From: Pseudomonadota bacterium
Lineage (GTDB): Bacteria; Pseudomonadota; Gammaproteobacteria; Steroidobacterales; Steroidobacteraceae
Direction: 5' to 3'
Length of the DNA stretch: 64,000 nt
Assembly: GCA_021847105.1 (NCBI GenBank)
Contig: JAJZUT010000006.1
Coordinates: 124,001 to 188,000 of the forward strand
Shown: piece after piece, positions 44,401-53,339 of the stretch
Layout: each line of letters starts with the position of its first letter
Numbering within the stretch: position 1 is the first letter of the stretch
Translations under genes and position numbers: made by a program
Notes under the pieces: generated by a model
Seen by the model: the letters and a program-made list of their open reading frames with translations, nothing else
Database searches by the model: none
What the model was told of the DNA's origin: nothing

Positions 44401-45874
44401 GATTCAACTCGTCGAGACCTCGTTGCGCGACGGCAATCAATGTGTTTGGGCGGCACTCGGCATTGACACCGCGAGAACCCTCTCGATTGCCCCCGTCATG
44501 GACCAGGTGGGCTTCAAGGCAATCGACTTCACGACCTCGACGCACATGGGGGTCGCCGTACGCTACAAGCGCGAGGACCCTTGGGAGCGGATCCGGCTGA
44601 TGGCCGCGGCGACGCCGCGCACACCGCTGCAGTTCATGTCGACGGGCTTTCGCTTTATTTCCTGGGAAACGGCCAGTCCGGAATTCATGGCACTCGCCTT
44701 CCGGACGCTGGCCCGCAACGGCATCCGGCGATTCTGCCTTGCCGACCCAATGAACGATACCGACGCCACGATGGCCTGCGCACGCATGGTGCACGAGGGC
44801 GGTGGTGAGCACGTGATCGCCGCTCTGGTCTTCACGATCAGCCCGATCCACGATGACGCCTACTATGCCGAGCGGGCGCGCCGGCTGGCGGCCTGCCCGG
44901 ACATCGATGCACTCTATATCAAGGACCCCGGCGGCCTGCTCTCTGCGCAGCGCGCCGCAAAGCTGATACCGGCGATCAAGGCACAGATCGGCAGCAAGCC
45001 GCTCGAGTTACACTCGCACTGCACCATCGGGCTGGCCGAGTTGCTGTACATGGAGGCCGCTCAGCTCGGCGTGAGCGCACTGCAGTGCGCCTCAGGCGCG
45101 GCGGCCGACGGTATCTCCAACCCGCCCGCCGCTCGGGTGGTCGCCAATTTGCGCGCCCTGGGTCATAGCGTCGACATCGATACCGAAGCGCTCGCCGCGG
45201 TCGATCGTTACTTCACTCAACTGGCGCAGGCCGAAGGCCTGCCGGCGGGACGCCCGCAGGGTTTCGATGCCAGTTACCAGCATCACCAGCTGCCAGGGGG
45301 CATGGTGGGCACCATGCGCCGGCATCTGCAAGAGAGCCGCATCGCGCATTTGGAAAGTGCCGTCATCGAGGAACTCGGCCGCGTACGTCAGGAGCTCGGC
45401 TGGCCGATCGTGATGACACCGTTCTCGCAGGTCCTGCTGACGCAGGCGGTCATGAACGTCACGAGCCGCGAGCGCTACGCGACCATGCCGGATGAGTTGA
45501 TCCGTTACGCGCTCGGCCGCTTCGGCAAGCCGACGGTACCGATCGATGCGCAGATCATGGATCGCATCCGCTCACTACCGCGCACGCGGGAGCTCGAGGC
45601 AGAGCCACCGATGGCGCCGCTGCCGGAGCTGCGCCGCAGACTCGGTGCCCGGCTCTCGGATGAGGAGTTTCTGCTGCGCGCCACCATGCCGCAGACTCAA
45701 GTGGATGCGATGCTCGCGGCCGGACCGGCTGCGCGTCATTACGATCCGGCGGTAAGGCCCGCGTTGGCATTGATCCGCAAGCTCACCGCGCGGCACGATT
45801 TGACGGAAGTATTGGTGGACAAGCCCGGCTTTCGACTGCACTTGCGCCGCACGTCACGGCCCGTGGCGCCATGA
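44393..45874 (+). CDS. Carboxyltransferase subunit, pyruvate-carboxylase/HMGL-like type
   Basis: 493 residues. HMGL-like TIM barrel: VETSLRDGNQCVWAALG (metal Asp), FCLADPMNDT, YIKDPGGLLSAQRAAKLIP (the KD of the PC family's IKDMAGLL; the carbamylated Lys of pyruvate carboxylase is elsewhere and was not placed), ELHSHCTIGLAEL (metal His pair), and a C-terminal region with YQHHQLPGGMVGTMRRHL (compare YxHQxPGGQ in oxaloacetate decarboxylase). It should pass CO2 from carboxybiotin to an enolisable ketone methyl. In the Hpe and Acv systems for hydroxyarylketones the acceptor is the phospho-acetophenone. It overlaps the carboxylase gene by 8 bases. Confidence 0.88.
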   Translation: MAEIQLVETSLRDGNQCVWAALGIDTARTLSIAPVMDQVGFKAIDFTTSTHMGVAVRYKREDPWERIRLMAAATPRTPLQFMSTGFRFISWETASPEFMALAFRTLARNGIRRFCLADPMNDTDATMACARMVHEGGGEHVIAALVFTISPIHDDAYYAERARRLAACPDIDALYIKDPGGLLSAQRAAKLIPAIKAQIGSKPLELHSHCTIGLAELLYMEAAQLGVSALQCASGAAADGISNPPAARVVANLRALGHSVDIDTEALAAVDRYFTQLAQAEGLPAGRPQGFDASYQHHQLPGGMVGTMRRHLQESRIAHLESAVIEELGRVRQELGWPIVMTPFSQVLLTQAVMNVTSRERYATMPDELIRYALGRFGKPTVPIDAQIMDRIRSLPRTRELEAEPPMAPLPELRRRLGARLSDEEFLLRATMPQTQVDAMLAAGPAARHYDPAVRPALALIRKLTARHDLTEVLVDKPGFRLHLRRTSRPVAP

Positions 45875-46713
45875 GCACGCCCACCGAGAGCGCAGCGCCG
45901 GGTGCCATCGCCGGCTGGATGTTCGACGTTGACGGCACATTGCTGCTCAGTGACCGCGCGCTCGGCAGTTACCAGCTGCTGCCGGGCGCGGTAGAAGTGC
46001 TCAGCGCCTTACGCGAACGCAACTACCCGTTCGTGCTGCTCACCAACGGCAGCAACTACGCGCCGGCCGAGCAAGCCGAAAAGCTGCGCCGGTGCGGCCT
46101 GCCCATCGAAGATCGGCAAATGCTCACCCCCTCGGTGGTGACGGCCGATCACATGTCCCGCCGGGACATCCGTCGTGTCCTGGTGCTCGGCACCCGGGGC
46201 GTCGGCCATGCGTTGGCCGAGGCAGGAATCGAGACGCGCTACACCGGGGAGCCTCGGGCTGCCGAGGTGGATGCGGTGTACGTCGGCTGGCACCCCGAAT
46301 GCGGCATGAAGGACATTGAGACCGCCGCGCAGGCAATCTGGGCAGGCGCCAGACTCTACGCTGCTTCCGACGTGCCATTCTTTGCAACCCGCCAGGGACG
46401 CACCATCGGCTACAGCTACGCGATTCTCGGGGCGATCCGGCGCCTGACCCGCGCCCCGGTCATTCTCACCGGCAAGCCCTCGCTGCACGCGCTGCGCTTG
46501 GTCGCTCGACGTCTGGGCGTGGGAATGCGCGAGGTGGGCGTGGTCGGAGACGATCCGCTGGTTGAGGTCATCATGGCCCATCGCGGTGGCGCGACGGCGC
46601 TCGCGGTTACCACTGGAACGACGAGCCGCGAGGACTGGCTGCGCCAGAGCGGCAAATGCCGGCCCCACCACATTCTCCGCGAGCTGCGCGAAGTGTTGAA
46701 TTATCTGCCCTAA
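45871..46713 (+). CDS. HAD-IIA family phosphatase (NagD / 4-nitrophenylphosphatase-like)
   Basis: 280 residues. HAD motifs are complete: motif I WMFDVDGTLLLSD (nucleophile Asp about 19), motif II LLTNGSN, motif III Lys in LTGKPSLHALR and motif IV VGDDPLVEVI; the C2a cap between motifs II and III is of class IIA. NagD/PNPPase-type enzymes hydrolyse aryl phosphates, so here it could release phosphate from the phosphorylated aryl ketone or its carboxylation product. Starts with an ATGA overlap; its stop overlaps that of the convergent AraC gene by three bases. Confidence 0.9.
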   Translation: MSTPTESAAPGAIAGWMFDVDGTLLLSDRALGSYQLLPGAVEVLSALRERNYPFVLLTNGSNYAPAEQAEKLRRCGLPIEDRQMLTPSVVTADHMSRRDIRRVLVLGTRGVGHALAEAGIETRYTGEPRAAEVDAVYVGWHPECGMKDIETAAQAIWAGARLYAASDVPFFATRQGRTIGYSYAILGAIRRLTRAPVILTGKPSLHALRLVARRLGVGMREVGVVGDDPLVEVIMAHRGGATALAVTTGTTSREDWLRQSGKCRPHHILRELREVLNYLP

Positions 46714-47657
46714 CTGACAGTCCGGTGCCGGTAGCCGTGCGGCGTACAACCAAACCGGCGCCGGAACCGGCGCGCGAAATGACTCGGATCGATGAAGCCG
46801 CAACGGGCAGCGATTTCCGCGATCGGCAGCTCTCGCGCCCGACCATCGGCGAGCAGTTCACGCGCCCGCTCCAGGCGGATGCGCATCAACTCCTCGATGA
46901 ACGTGGTCCCAGCCGCTGCGAACGTGTAATGCAGGCTACGCACCGACATGTGCAACTCGCCGGCAAGTGCGGCGGGTGACAGATCCGGTTCGGCATATCG
47001 GCCGTTGAGCGCACGGACCACGCGCTCGCGCAGCGGCCGCGGCGCCGCGCCAGCGGGCTCGGGCGCGATCGCAAGCTTCAGCAGGGCCGCGACGTGCCCC
47101 GCCACCTCCTCGGGCGGCAGCGCCAGGTTGTCGCAGCCATCGATCTCAAGACTGCCCACCGCCGCGCACAGTGCCGCCCCCCAGCCTCCGCCAGCGACCC
47201 GCAGCGGTACGAGTGCCTCGGGATGTTCCAGGTAACGACGCAGCCAGACTTCGGGCAGCGTCAGCACTAAAGAGCAGGTGGGCAGCGGACACTCCACCTC
47301 GTAGGGCGCCCGGCCATCGATCAGCACGCATTCCCCCGGATACAACGGGGTCGAGCGCCCCGCCTGGCGCACCAGAACGCGGCCGGCACGCAACTGCATC
47401 AACATGAAGGCCGATTGCCGCGTGCGCGCAATCTTTGCACTGGTGCGGCGCACGCGCTGGACATCCGCACGGATCATGTTGACGATCGCCGGTCCGAGTT
47501 CGGTCTGATCGAGTTGGGCCTGGAAACCGGTGCGCACGGGCGTGTCGATGTCGAGCTCGAGAAACCGGTCGCAGACCGTGTCGACCCAATAAGAGAGCGC
47601 CCGACGCGGCTCAACCGCGTCAGTCGACCAGTGATGGGTGCCCGAAACGAACTGCAC
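46710..47657 (-). CDS. AraC-family regulator, likely controller of the phosphotransferase/carboxylase operon
   Basis: 315 residues with an AraC_binding_2 sensor domain (HWSTDAVEPRRALSYWVDTV at the N-terminus, AFMLMQLRAGRVLVRQAGR, GECVLIDGRAPYEVE) and a C-terminal double HTH (LSPAALAGELHMSVRSLHYT, IAEIAARCGFIDPSHFARRF, RRRFGCTPHGYRH). The N-terminal HWSTD....YW pattern is that of activators of aromatic-compound genes. I choose the GTG at 47657 because GGAGGGGGGATC precedes it directly and the family N-terminus starts there; 47699 (ATG) and 47843 are alternatives. It meets the operon's last gene tail to tail. Confidence 0.88.
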   Translation of the reverse strand: MQFVSGTHHWSTDAVEPRRALSYWVDTVCDRFLELDIDTPVRTGFQAQLDQTELGPAIVNMIRADVQRVRRTSAKIARTRQSAFMLMQLRAGRVLVRQAGRSTPLYPGECVLIDGRAPYEVECPLPTCSLVLTLPEVWLRRYLEHPEALVPLRVAGGGWGAALCAAVGSLEIDGCDNLALPPEEVAGHVAALLKLAIAPEPAGAAPRPLRERVVRALNGRYAEPDLSPAALAGELHMSVRSLHYTFAAAGTTFIEELMRIRLERARELLADGRARELPIAEIAARCGFIDPSHFARRFRRRFGCTPHGYRHRTVS

Positions 47658-47775
47658 GATCCCCCCTCCACCGCAGACGGGAAAGCCCCTGCCGCCCATG
47701 CTGCCTCGTCGTGGTGCATCTGACAACCAGCCCCGCGAGGCACGGTCAAGTTCACGGCGAGGCTCGGTGGGCAGA

Positions 47776-48804
47776 CTACGCCCCGGGCGTCGCTGCGCGC
47801 TCGGAAAACTCCTCGGAGTCGACGTCCGCCTGGCCGGCGGCACCGTATCGGGCTCCGCTCACGGTGCGCTCATTGATCAGCGCATCTAGCTGCGCAAGCG
47901 TCGCGTCCGACAGCCGCAGCGCCTGAGCAGCCATGTTCTCACGAAGGTGCGACACCTGAGTGGTGCCCGGAATGGCCACGAGGCGCTCGGCGCGACTCAG
48001 CAGCCACGCGAGCGCCAGCTGCGCTGGGGTGCACTCATTCTCGTGCGCGATCCGCCGATACGGCTCGAGCAGCTGCAGATTGCGCGCATAGTTCTGGGCA
48101 TTGAAGCGCGGCATGGTATGGCGCAGATCGCCGGGCGGCAGCCCGGAGAGGTCGGTCAGTTGCCCCGTCAAAAACCCGCGCGCGAGCGGCGAGAACGCCA
48201 CCAGCGTCACGCCGAGGTCGCGGCAGGCCTCCAGCACCGCAATCTCGGGATTGCGTGTCCACAGCGAATATTCGTTCTGCAAAGCCACAATCGGGTGGAC
48301 GGCATGCGCCTTGCGCAGCGTCGCAGCGGATACTTCCGACAAGCCGATGGCGCGGATCTTTCCCTCGCGCACCAAGTCGGCCAACATCCCGACGCTCTCC
48401 TCGATGGGCACTCGCCGGTCCCAGCGATGCAGGTAATAGAGATCGATCACCTCGGTGTTCAACCGCCGCAGACTATCCTCGCAATTGCGACGAATGACAT
48501 GCGGTCGGCCGTCGATGACCCGCTTGCCATCGACACCCGCGAGCCCCCCTTTGCTGGCCAGCAGGATGCGCGAGCGATGCGGCGCGAGCACCCGGCCGAG
48601 GAGCGTCTCATTCGCCCCGAAACCATAGAGTGCGGCCGTATCGAAGTGATCCACGCCGAGCTCGAGTGCGGCCAGCAGCACGCGCTCGGCATGCTCGCGC
48701 GCGATCGGCACGCCATAGGCGTGGCTGAGATTCATGCATCCCAGGCCGATGGGACCAACGGTCCACGGACCGATGCGGCGTAATGGAGCGGACGAGGTAC
48801 TCAT
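47776..48804 (-). CDS. Aldo/keto reductase
   Basis: 342 residues, AKR fold with the tetrad: Asp and Tyr in DHFDTAALYGFGANE, Lys in ILLASKGGL, His in LYYLHRWDRRVPIEE. C-terminal NADPH site IPGTTQVSHLRENMAA. It is of the YajO/Tas-like group (AKR11-13). Substrate cannot be read; aromatic aldehydes or alpha-keto compounds are common. It is 65 bases downstream of a LysR gene, possibly in the same transcript. Confidence 0.93.
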   Translation of the reverse strand: MSTSSAPLRRIGPWTVGPIGLGCMNLSHAYGVPIAREHAERVLLAALELGVDHFDTAALYGFGANETLLGRVLAPHRSRILLASKGGLAGVDGKRVIDGRPHVIRRNCEDSLRRLNTEVIDLYYLHRWDRRVPIEESVGMLADLVREGKIRAIGLSEVSAATLRKAHAVHPIVALQNEYSLWTRNPEIAVLEACRDLGVTLVAFSPLARGFLTGQLTDLSGLPPGDLRHTMPRFNAQNYARNLQLLEPYRRIAHENECTPAQLALAWLLSRAERLVAIPGTTQVSHLRENMAAQALRLSDATLAQLDALINERTVSGARYGAAGQADVDSEEFSERAATPGA

Positions 48805-48868
48805 GCGGTTGAAGCGGTATTTTCGCCCGTCAGGCAGCGCGCATCCAGCCGGGCAGGCCGGCTAACAG

Positions 48869-49816
48869 CTATCGAGAACTGATATGGCTGTGCGGCTGGC
48901 GGACGGCCGCCTGCGCCAGCTCGCGCAGCATGCGCGTCGCGTGCCGCAGCAGCGGCGTCGTCGGCTTGTGCGCCGAACTCGCCAGGCAGAGCTTGCTGAT
49001 CAGCATGGGCTGCTCGATCGGTCGCACGCTGAAGGCCTGGGGTGCGCCTGAGGCGTGCACCGCCCCGCGACTGAGCACGGCATAGCCATAACCGGCACGC
49101 ACCATGTCGAGAATGGCCGGGATTCCCGAGACTTCCCAGTCGATGCGCAACGTCACGCCGGACAGCACTGCCTGCGCCTCGACCCGCCGCCGAATGGCTT
49201 GCGTGTGATCGGGAATCACGAGCGGGTACTGAGGCAGCTCGGCGAAGGGTACGGGCAGCTCCAGACGGGCCGCCGCGCGCCCACCCCGTCGCTGCCGATG
49301 TCGCGCCGGGCCGATCAGGCACAGCGGTTCATCGAGAATCGGTTGAATGTCGATCGAAGCCTGCGACTCGGGATTGTGCACCAGGGCAAGATCGACCCGT
49401 CCGGTGGCTATCCACTCCAAGAGGTGTGTCGAGAGGCCCTCCACAATCACCAGCCGCGCCTTGGCTAGACTCGCGCGGAATCCCGCGACCAGCGAGAGCG
49501 TCAGGATGCGCCCGAGGCTCGGCGGCAAGCCAATGACGACGCGGCCCGCCGGTTCCTCCCGCCCCTCCTCCAGATCAGCGCGCGCCTGCTGCACCAGATG
49601 CAGGATGGCCGTGGCCCGCTCGACGAGGTGCTTGCCCGCCTCGGTGAGCACCACCCCGCGGCCGGTGCGCTGCAGCAGCGCGCAGCGCAGGTCGGTCTCG
49701 AGCAGCCGGATCTGGCGGCTGAGCGCTGGTTGCGCCACATCGAGCACCAGGGCTGCTCGGCTGAAGCTGCCGAGTTCGGCGACCCGGACGAAATACTCCA
49801 GCTGCTTGAGGTTCAT
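48869..49816 (-). CDS. LysR-family regulator (second of a coupled pair)
   Basis: 315 residues. HTH: MNLKQLEYFVRVAELGSFSR, ALVLDVAQPALSRQIRLLET, with LLQRTGRGVVLTEAGKHLVE as wing. Effector domain from about residue 92 (VVIGLPPSLGRILTLSLVAG). It resembles the NAC/CatR-like group. Its ATG overlaps the stop of another LysR gene (ATGA), an unusual translational coupling of two LysR proteins that suggests joint control, perhaps of the ligAB2 genes upstream. Confidence 0.92.
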   Translation of the reverse strand: MNLKQLEYFVRVAELGSFSRAALVLDVAQPALSRQIRLLETDLRCALLQRTGRGVVLTEAGKHLVERATAILHLVQQARADLEEGREEPAGRVVIGLPPSLGRILTLSLVAGFRASLAKARLVIVEGLSTHLLEWIATGRVDLALVHNPESQASIDIQPILDEPLCLIGPARHRQRRGGRAAARLELPVPFAELPQYPLVIPDHTQAIRRRVEAQAVLSGVTLRIDWEVSGIPAILDMVRAGYGYAVLSRGAVHASGAPQAFSVRPIEQPMLISKLCLASSAHKPTTPLLRHATRMLRELAQAAVRQPHSHISSR

Positions 49817-50742
49817 GGCGCTATTCCGGCGAGCAGCCCATTGGCCACTTCCTCAAGCTCGGCGCGCAGCCACACGTGCAGCGGATCGTCCTGATGGCGG
49901 CGATGCCATACCAGGTACATCGAGACCTCCGGGGCCGAGAACGGCAACGGCGCGGTGCCGAAGCCGCGCATGCAGCCGAAGCGCAACAGCGAGGGAACGC
50001 TCGCAAGCAGATCGGTGCCGCGCAGAAACGCGGCGACACCAGCGAAGTCACTCACCGCCACACCGATCCGCCGGGTGAGACCGCGCGAGGTGAGCTGATC
50101 GTCGAAGACCAGCCGGCGACCGTCTTCGTACACCACGGTGACATGGCGGCCCGCGAGGTACTCCTCGAGCGTCCGTGGTGCAGCGCGCTGCGCCGGGTCG
50201 AAGAAGCAGACGTAGCGATCGACCAGCAAGCGCTTCTGGACGATGTCCATTCCCTCGGGGGGACGGGGCGTGACAATCAGATCGCAGCGCCCCTCGCGCA
50301 GCAGCTCCGCGGTCGGCGCTCGCGAGGGGATCACGGTGAGCCGCAACAGCTTCAGTCGCTTCGCAAGACGCTGCTGAAACGCCGGCAGCAGCAGGTCGCG
50401 CTGAAAATCGTTCGCCGCGACCGTGAGCACGAGTTCCGTGTCCTGCGGCACGAACCGCGGACCGCGCGCCAGCCGCTCCATATCCTCGAGCAACCGCCGG
50501 GCCGGCCCCGCCAGCGCCTCGGCGCGCGCCGTCGCGGCAATGCCGCGGCCCGATTTGACGAACAGCGAATCGCCGAGGACTGAGCGCAGACGGTTCAAGG
50601 CATGACTGACCGCCGACTGGGTCAAGCCGAGCCGCTCAGCCGCAGCGGTCACCGAGCCGGTTTCGAGCACGGCGAGAAACGTGCGCAACATGCGCCCGTC
50701 GATATCGAGCAGGTGGGGTAATGAGGATTGAAGCTCGCCCAT
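49813..50742 (-). CDS. LysR-family regulator (first of a coupled pair)
   Basis: 309 residues. HTH: MLRTFLAVLETGSVTAAAER, LGLTQSAVSHALNRLRSVLG, then DSLFVKSGRGIAATARAEAL. Effector domain begins ELVLTVAANDFQRDLLLPAF, of the PcaQ/GcvA-NahR-like variety. ATG at 50742 (MGELQSS) chosen; the longer frame to 50790 is not conserved. It lies 161 bases downstream of ligB2, on the same strand. Confidence 0.92.
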   Translation of the reverse strand: MGELQSSLPHLLDIDGRMLRTFLAVLETGSVTAAAERLGLTQSAVSHALNRLRSVLGDSLFVKSGRGIAATARAEALAGPARRLLEDMERLARGPRFVPQDTELVLTVAANDFQRDLLLPAFQQRLAKRLKLLRLTVIPSRAPTAELLREGRCDLIVTPRPPEGMDIVQKRLLVDRYVCFFDPAQRAAPRTLEEYLAGRHVTVVYEDGRRLVFDDQLTSRGLTRRIGVAVSDFAGVAAFLRGTDLLASVPSLLRFGCMRGFGTAPLPFSAPEVSMYLVWHRRHQDDPLHVWLRAELEEVANGLLAGIAP

Positions 50743-50903
50743 GGGTCGCGCCTGCCCTGCGCCCTCGGACAGCCTGTGCGCCCCCGGCAAGCCCGTTCAT
50801 TGTGACATACGTCGCCGAGCGGCGCTCGCTCCCCTCGCGCCGCACCGCCGGCCCGGGGAGCGTGCGCGCCGGAGGGGCTTGGCGCACACGCTCCCCGTAC
50901 CGC

Positions 50904-51749
50904 TCAGGCAGCCATGCGCTCCATCAACATCAGACCCGCAGCGGTGTTGGAAATCGGGATGTGGTAGTTGGAGTGGACCGTTTTCGCCGCCCCGCCGAGC
51001 GCCGCGCGCGCAGCCAGCCACATCAGCAATTCGATGCCCTGGGTTCCGGTCTGCTCGACCAGTTCGCCGATCGAATAGCGAGTAGCCCACAGCGGGTCGG
51101 TCGGAAGCTTTTCCATGAATTCCAGATCGAACTTCTTGTTGATGAAGCCGGCGCGCTGGCCGTCGAGCTGGTGACTCAAACCGCCGGTGCCGATCACCAC
51201 CACGCGCTTGTCGGCGTCGTAGGATTGAATTGCGCGGCCGACGGCCTCGCCGAGCTTGAAGCAGCGCGCGGCCGACGGCAACGGATGTTGCACGGTGTTG
51301 ATACAGACCGGCACGATGCTGACCGGCCAGGCGCCGCCAGTCGGCCACAGCAGGGCCATCGGGATCGTGCAGGCGTGATCGATCAGCATCTCTTGGCAAG
51401 TGGTGACGTCGAACTCCTCGCCGACCAGCTTCTCGATGAGATGCCAGGAAAAATGCGGGTCGCCCGCCACGGGCGGCAGAGTCGGAATGCCCCACCCCTC
51501 GTCCGCATTGGTGTACTGGGGTGCGGCACCGACCGCAAACGTCGGCATCTTATCGAGGAAGAAATTGAGCCCGTGGTCATTGTAGAAGATGACCGCGACG
51601 TCCGGCCGCACCTTGCCGAGCCAGGCATGCACCGGCGCGAAGCCGTCGAAGAACGGCTTCCAGTACGGGTCGGTGCGCAGGTTGCGGGCGATCGCACCGC
51701 CGATGGCAGGCACGTGCGAGGTGGTGATTGCTCCGACGATCTTGGCCAT
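50904..51749 (-). CDS. Second LigB-type extradiol dioxygenase, catalytic subunit
   Basis: 281 residues, class III extradiol fold. Fe ligands His12 (TTSHVPAIGG), His59 (YNDH) and Glu in GIELLMW, plus catalytic His in GTGGLSHQLDG and LIDHACTIP, are all retained, so it should be active. It differs from the pathway LigB at substrate-near positions (YNDHGLNFF against YNDHVNAFD), and is only moderately similar. Candidate substrates are gallate, 3-O-methylgallate or another protocatechuate analogue. The gene follows ligA2 after 3 bases. Confidence 0.9.
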   Translation of the reverse strand: MAKIVGAITTSHVPAIGGAIARNLRTDPYWKPFFDGFAPVHAWLGKVRPDVAVIFYNDHGLNFFLDKMPTFAVGAAPQYTNADEGWGIPTLPPVAGDPHFSWHLIEKLVGEEFDVTTCQEMLIDHACTIPMALLWPTGGAWPVSIVPVCINTVQHPLPSAARCFKLGEAVGRAIQSYDADKRVVVIGTGGLSHQLDGQRAGFINKKFDLEFMEKLPTDPLWATRYSIGELVEQTGTQGIELLMWLAARAALGGAAKTVHSNYHIPISNTAAGLMLMERMAA

Positions 51750-51752
51750 GGC

Positions 51753-52103
51753 TTACTTCCCCGCGGCCGTCAATTTGGCCTTAAATTGATCTTTGGACAT
51801 ACCGGTTTGCTGGGCACCAAGGTCCTGCACGTCGAGCCCGAAGATGCCGGCGAGCTTGGCCAGGTAGTAGACGTTGCCACCGGCAGCGATCAGCTCGAGA
51901 ACGTTGCGGTGCCGCACCGCTTCGCGCTGCTCGGCACTGAGGCCATAGCGTGCGCAATATGCATCTTCGTTACGTTTGAATTCCTCCCGATTGGCCGCCG
52001 AGTTGAATGAATAACACATCTTGTTCAACGCATAACCCTTGATGGCCTGCGCCCCGTCGAACAGGGTCGTGCCAGGGATCTGTCGGGACGTGCCGGCCTG
52101 CAT
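51753..52103 (-). CDS. Second LigA-type dioxygenase alpha subunit
   Basis: 116 residues with the LigA fold: IPGTTLFDGAQAIKGYALNK then MCYSFNSAANREEFKRNEDA, REAVRHRNVLELIAAGGNVY, QQTGMSKDQFKAK. It is shorter than the pathway LigA at the N-terminus and lacks the C-terminal GGRSP tail. It pairs with the LigB-type gene 3 bases downstream. ATG at 52103. Confidence 0.88.
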   Translation of the reverse strand: MQAGTSRQIPGTTLFDGAQAIKGYALNKMCYSFNSAANREEFKRNEDAYCARYGLSAEQREAVRHRNVLELIAAGGNVYYLAKLAGIFGLDVQDLGAQQTGMSKDQFKAKLTAAGK

Positions 52104-52182
52104 GGGGCGATCTCCTCGAACTGGATGAACTGACTACCGGCTCGAGTATCCACGCCGCACGGCGCGGATAAACCGCGCCAAC

Positions 52183-52199
52183 CTCATGAGTCACATGAG
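52183..52199. promoter_or_regulatory. Palindrome upstream of ligA2
   Basis: CTCATG-AGTCA-CATGAG, perfect 6-bp arms, 80-96 bases before the ligA2 start in the 252-base gap. It may be the operator for one of the two adjacent LysR proteins or overlap a promoter. Confidence 0.35.
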
Positions 52200-52276
52200 C
52201 AAAGTCGATGAGTGCAGTCCGTGCATCCTGGGTCGAGAGACACTTCCCTCCTGGAGCAGCGGCACCTCTCGGCACA

Positions 52277-52305
52277 CGGCCGGCCATCCCGCAGATGGCC
52301 GGCCG
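52277..52305. terminator. 12-bp perfect hairpin downstream of the beta-hydroxyacid dehydrogenase
   Basis: CGGCCGGCCATC-CCGCA-GATGGCCGGCCG, about 50 bases past the stop of the gene at 52356. GC-rich, no T-run; a likely terminator that separates this gene from ligAB2. Confidence 0.55.
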
Positions 52306-52355
52306 CAGGCGTGAACCCGGCGGTAGCTCAGCCGCGGCCAGGTCGCGGCGCGGCG

Positions 52356-53225
52356 TTACCGTCCGGCCCGGCGAATCGCCGCACGTCCGAGCACCGCGCC
52401 GAACTCCTGTTCGCTCTGGCCGCGCGCAAGCGCCTCGAGCATCGAGTCGCGCACCAGACTGCCTACCGGCATCGGCGCATTGACCGCTTCGGCGGCGGCG
52501 AGCGCCAACCGCACGTCCTTCAATCCGAGCCGTGCTTTGAACCCGGCCGGCTCGAAACGCGACTCGGCGATTACCCGACCGTAGCCCTCGTAGACCGGTC
52601 CGGGAAAGAGCGTCTGGCTGAGCAGCGCAAACAGTGTCGCCGGCTCGATCCCGTATCCCCCGGCAAGGGCCGCTGCTTCGCCCATCGACTCGATCGCCGC
52701 CGCCAACATGAAATTCACCGCAAGCTTAGCCACGTTGGCCTGCGCGGCACGTTCGCCGAATCGCCAGGTCTTCTGGCCGATCACATCGAGCAGCCCCTGT
52801 ACGCGCTCGATCGCAGCGGCCGGACCGGCCGCGAGAATGTTCAGCTTGCCGGCCGCCGCGACATCCGGCCGCCCAAGCACTGGGGCCGCAATGTAACTGC
52901 AGCCCGCCGCGCCGAGGCGTGCCGCCAGCTCGTCGCTCAGCTCCGGGGAGATGGTCGCCATGTTGACGTGCACCGTACCGGGCTCTGCAGGCAGCGCCGC
53001 CTCGAGCAACACATCGCGCACCGTGCGATCATCACTCAGAATCGAGAACACCACCTCTGCGGCACACGCCTCGCGCGCCGTGGCGAGCGGCTCGGCCCCC
53101 GCGGTGGCCAGCCGCTGCGCCGGCTCGCTGGAGCGGTTCCACACCCGCAGCCGATGACCCGCACCGAGCAGTCTTGCGGCAATGGCGCTGCCCATGTTGC
53201 CAAGTCCAATGAATCCGATGCGCAT
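52356..53225 (-). CDS. Beta-hydroxyacid dehydrogenase family (3-hydroxyisobutyrate/tartronate-semialdehyde reductase type)
   Basis: 289 residues: Rossmann [18 protein letters not shown], the substrate motif region with [20 protein letters not shown] (compare APVSGG), and the catalytic Lys in [18 protein letters not shown]. It is close to GLYR1-like reductases; substrate not readable. Start ATG at 53225 after TGGAGGATTTC. It is divergent from pirin with 114 bases between and is not evidently part of ligAB2 because a hairpin intervenes. Confidence 0.9.
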   Translation of the reverse strand: MRIGFIGLGNMGSAIAARLLGAGHRLRVWNRSSEPAQRLATAGAEPLATAREACAAEVVFSILSDDRTVRDVLLEAALPAEPGTVHVNMATISPELSDELAARLGAAGCSYIAAPVLGRPDVAAAGKLNILAAGPAAAIERVQGLLDVIGQKTWRFGERAAQANVAKLAVNFMLAAAIESMGEAAALAGGYGIEPATLFALLSQTLFPGPVYEGYGRVIAESRFEPAGFKARLGLKDVRLALAAAEAVNAPMPVGSLVRDSMLEALARGQSEQEFGAVLGRAAIRRAGR

Positions 53226-53339
53226 GAAATCCTCCAGTTCAGTGCTGATGAGGGGCCCCGCGTCTGCGAGCGAGGCGCGCACGCCCGCCCCGGGGCGATG
53301 CTAGCATTTGCGTTTGACGATCCCGCGGGAGCATCCAGT

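Noticed and set aside
52212-53339. 1.1-kb N-terminal extension of the pirin frame
   Set aside because: Runs antisense to the beta-hydroxyacid dehydrogenase and contains no domain; pirins start at the ATG at 53340.
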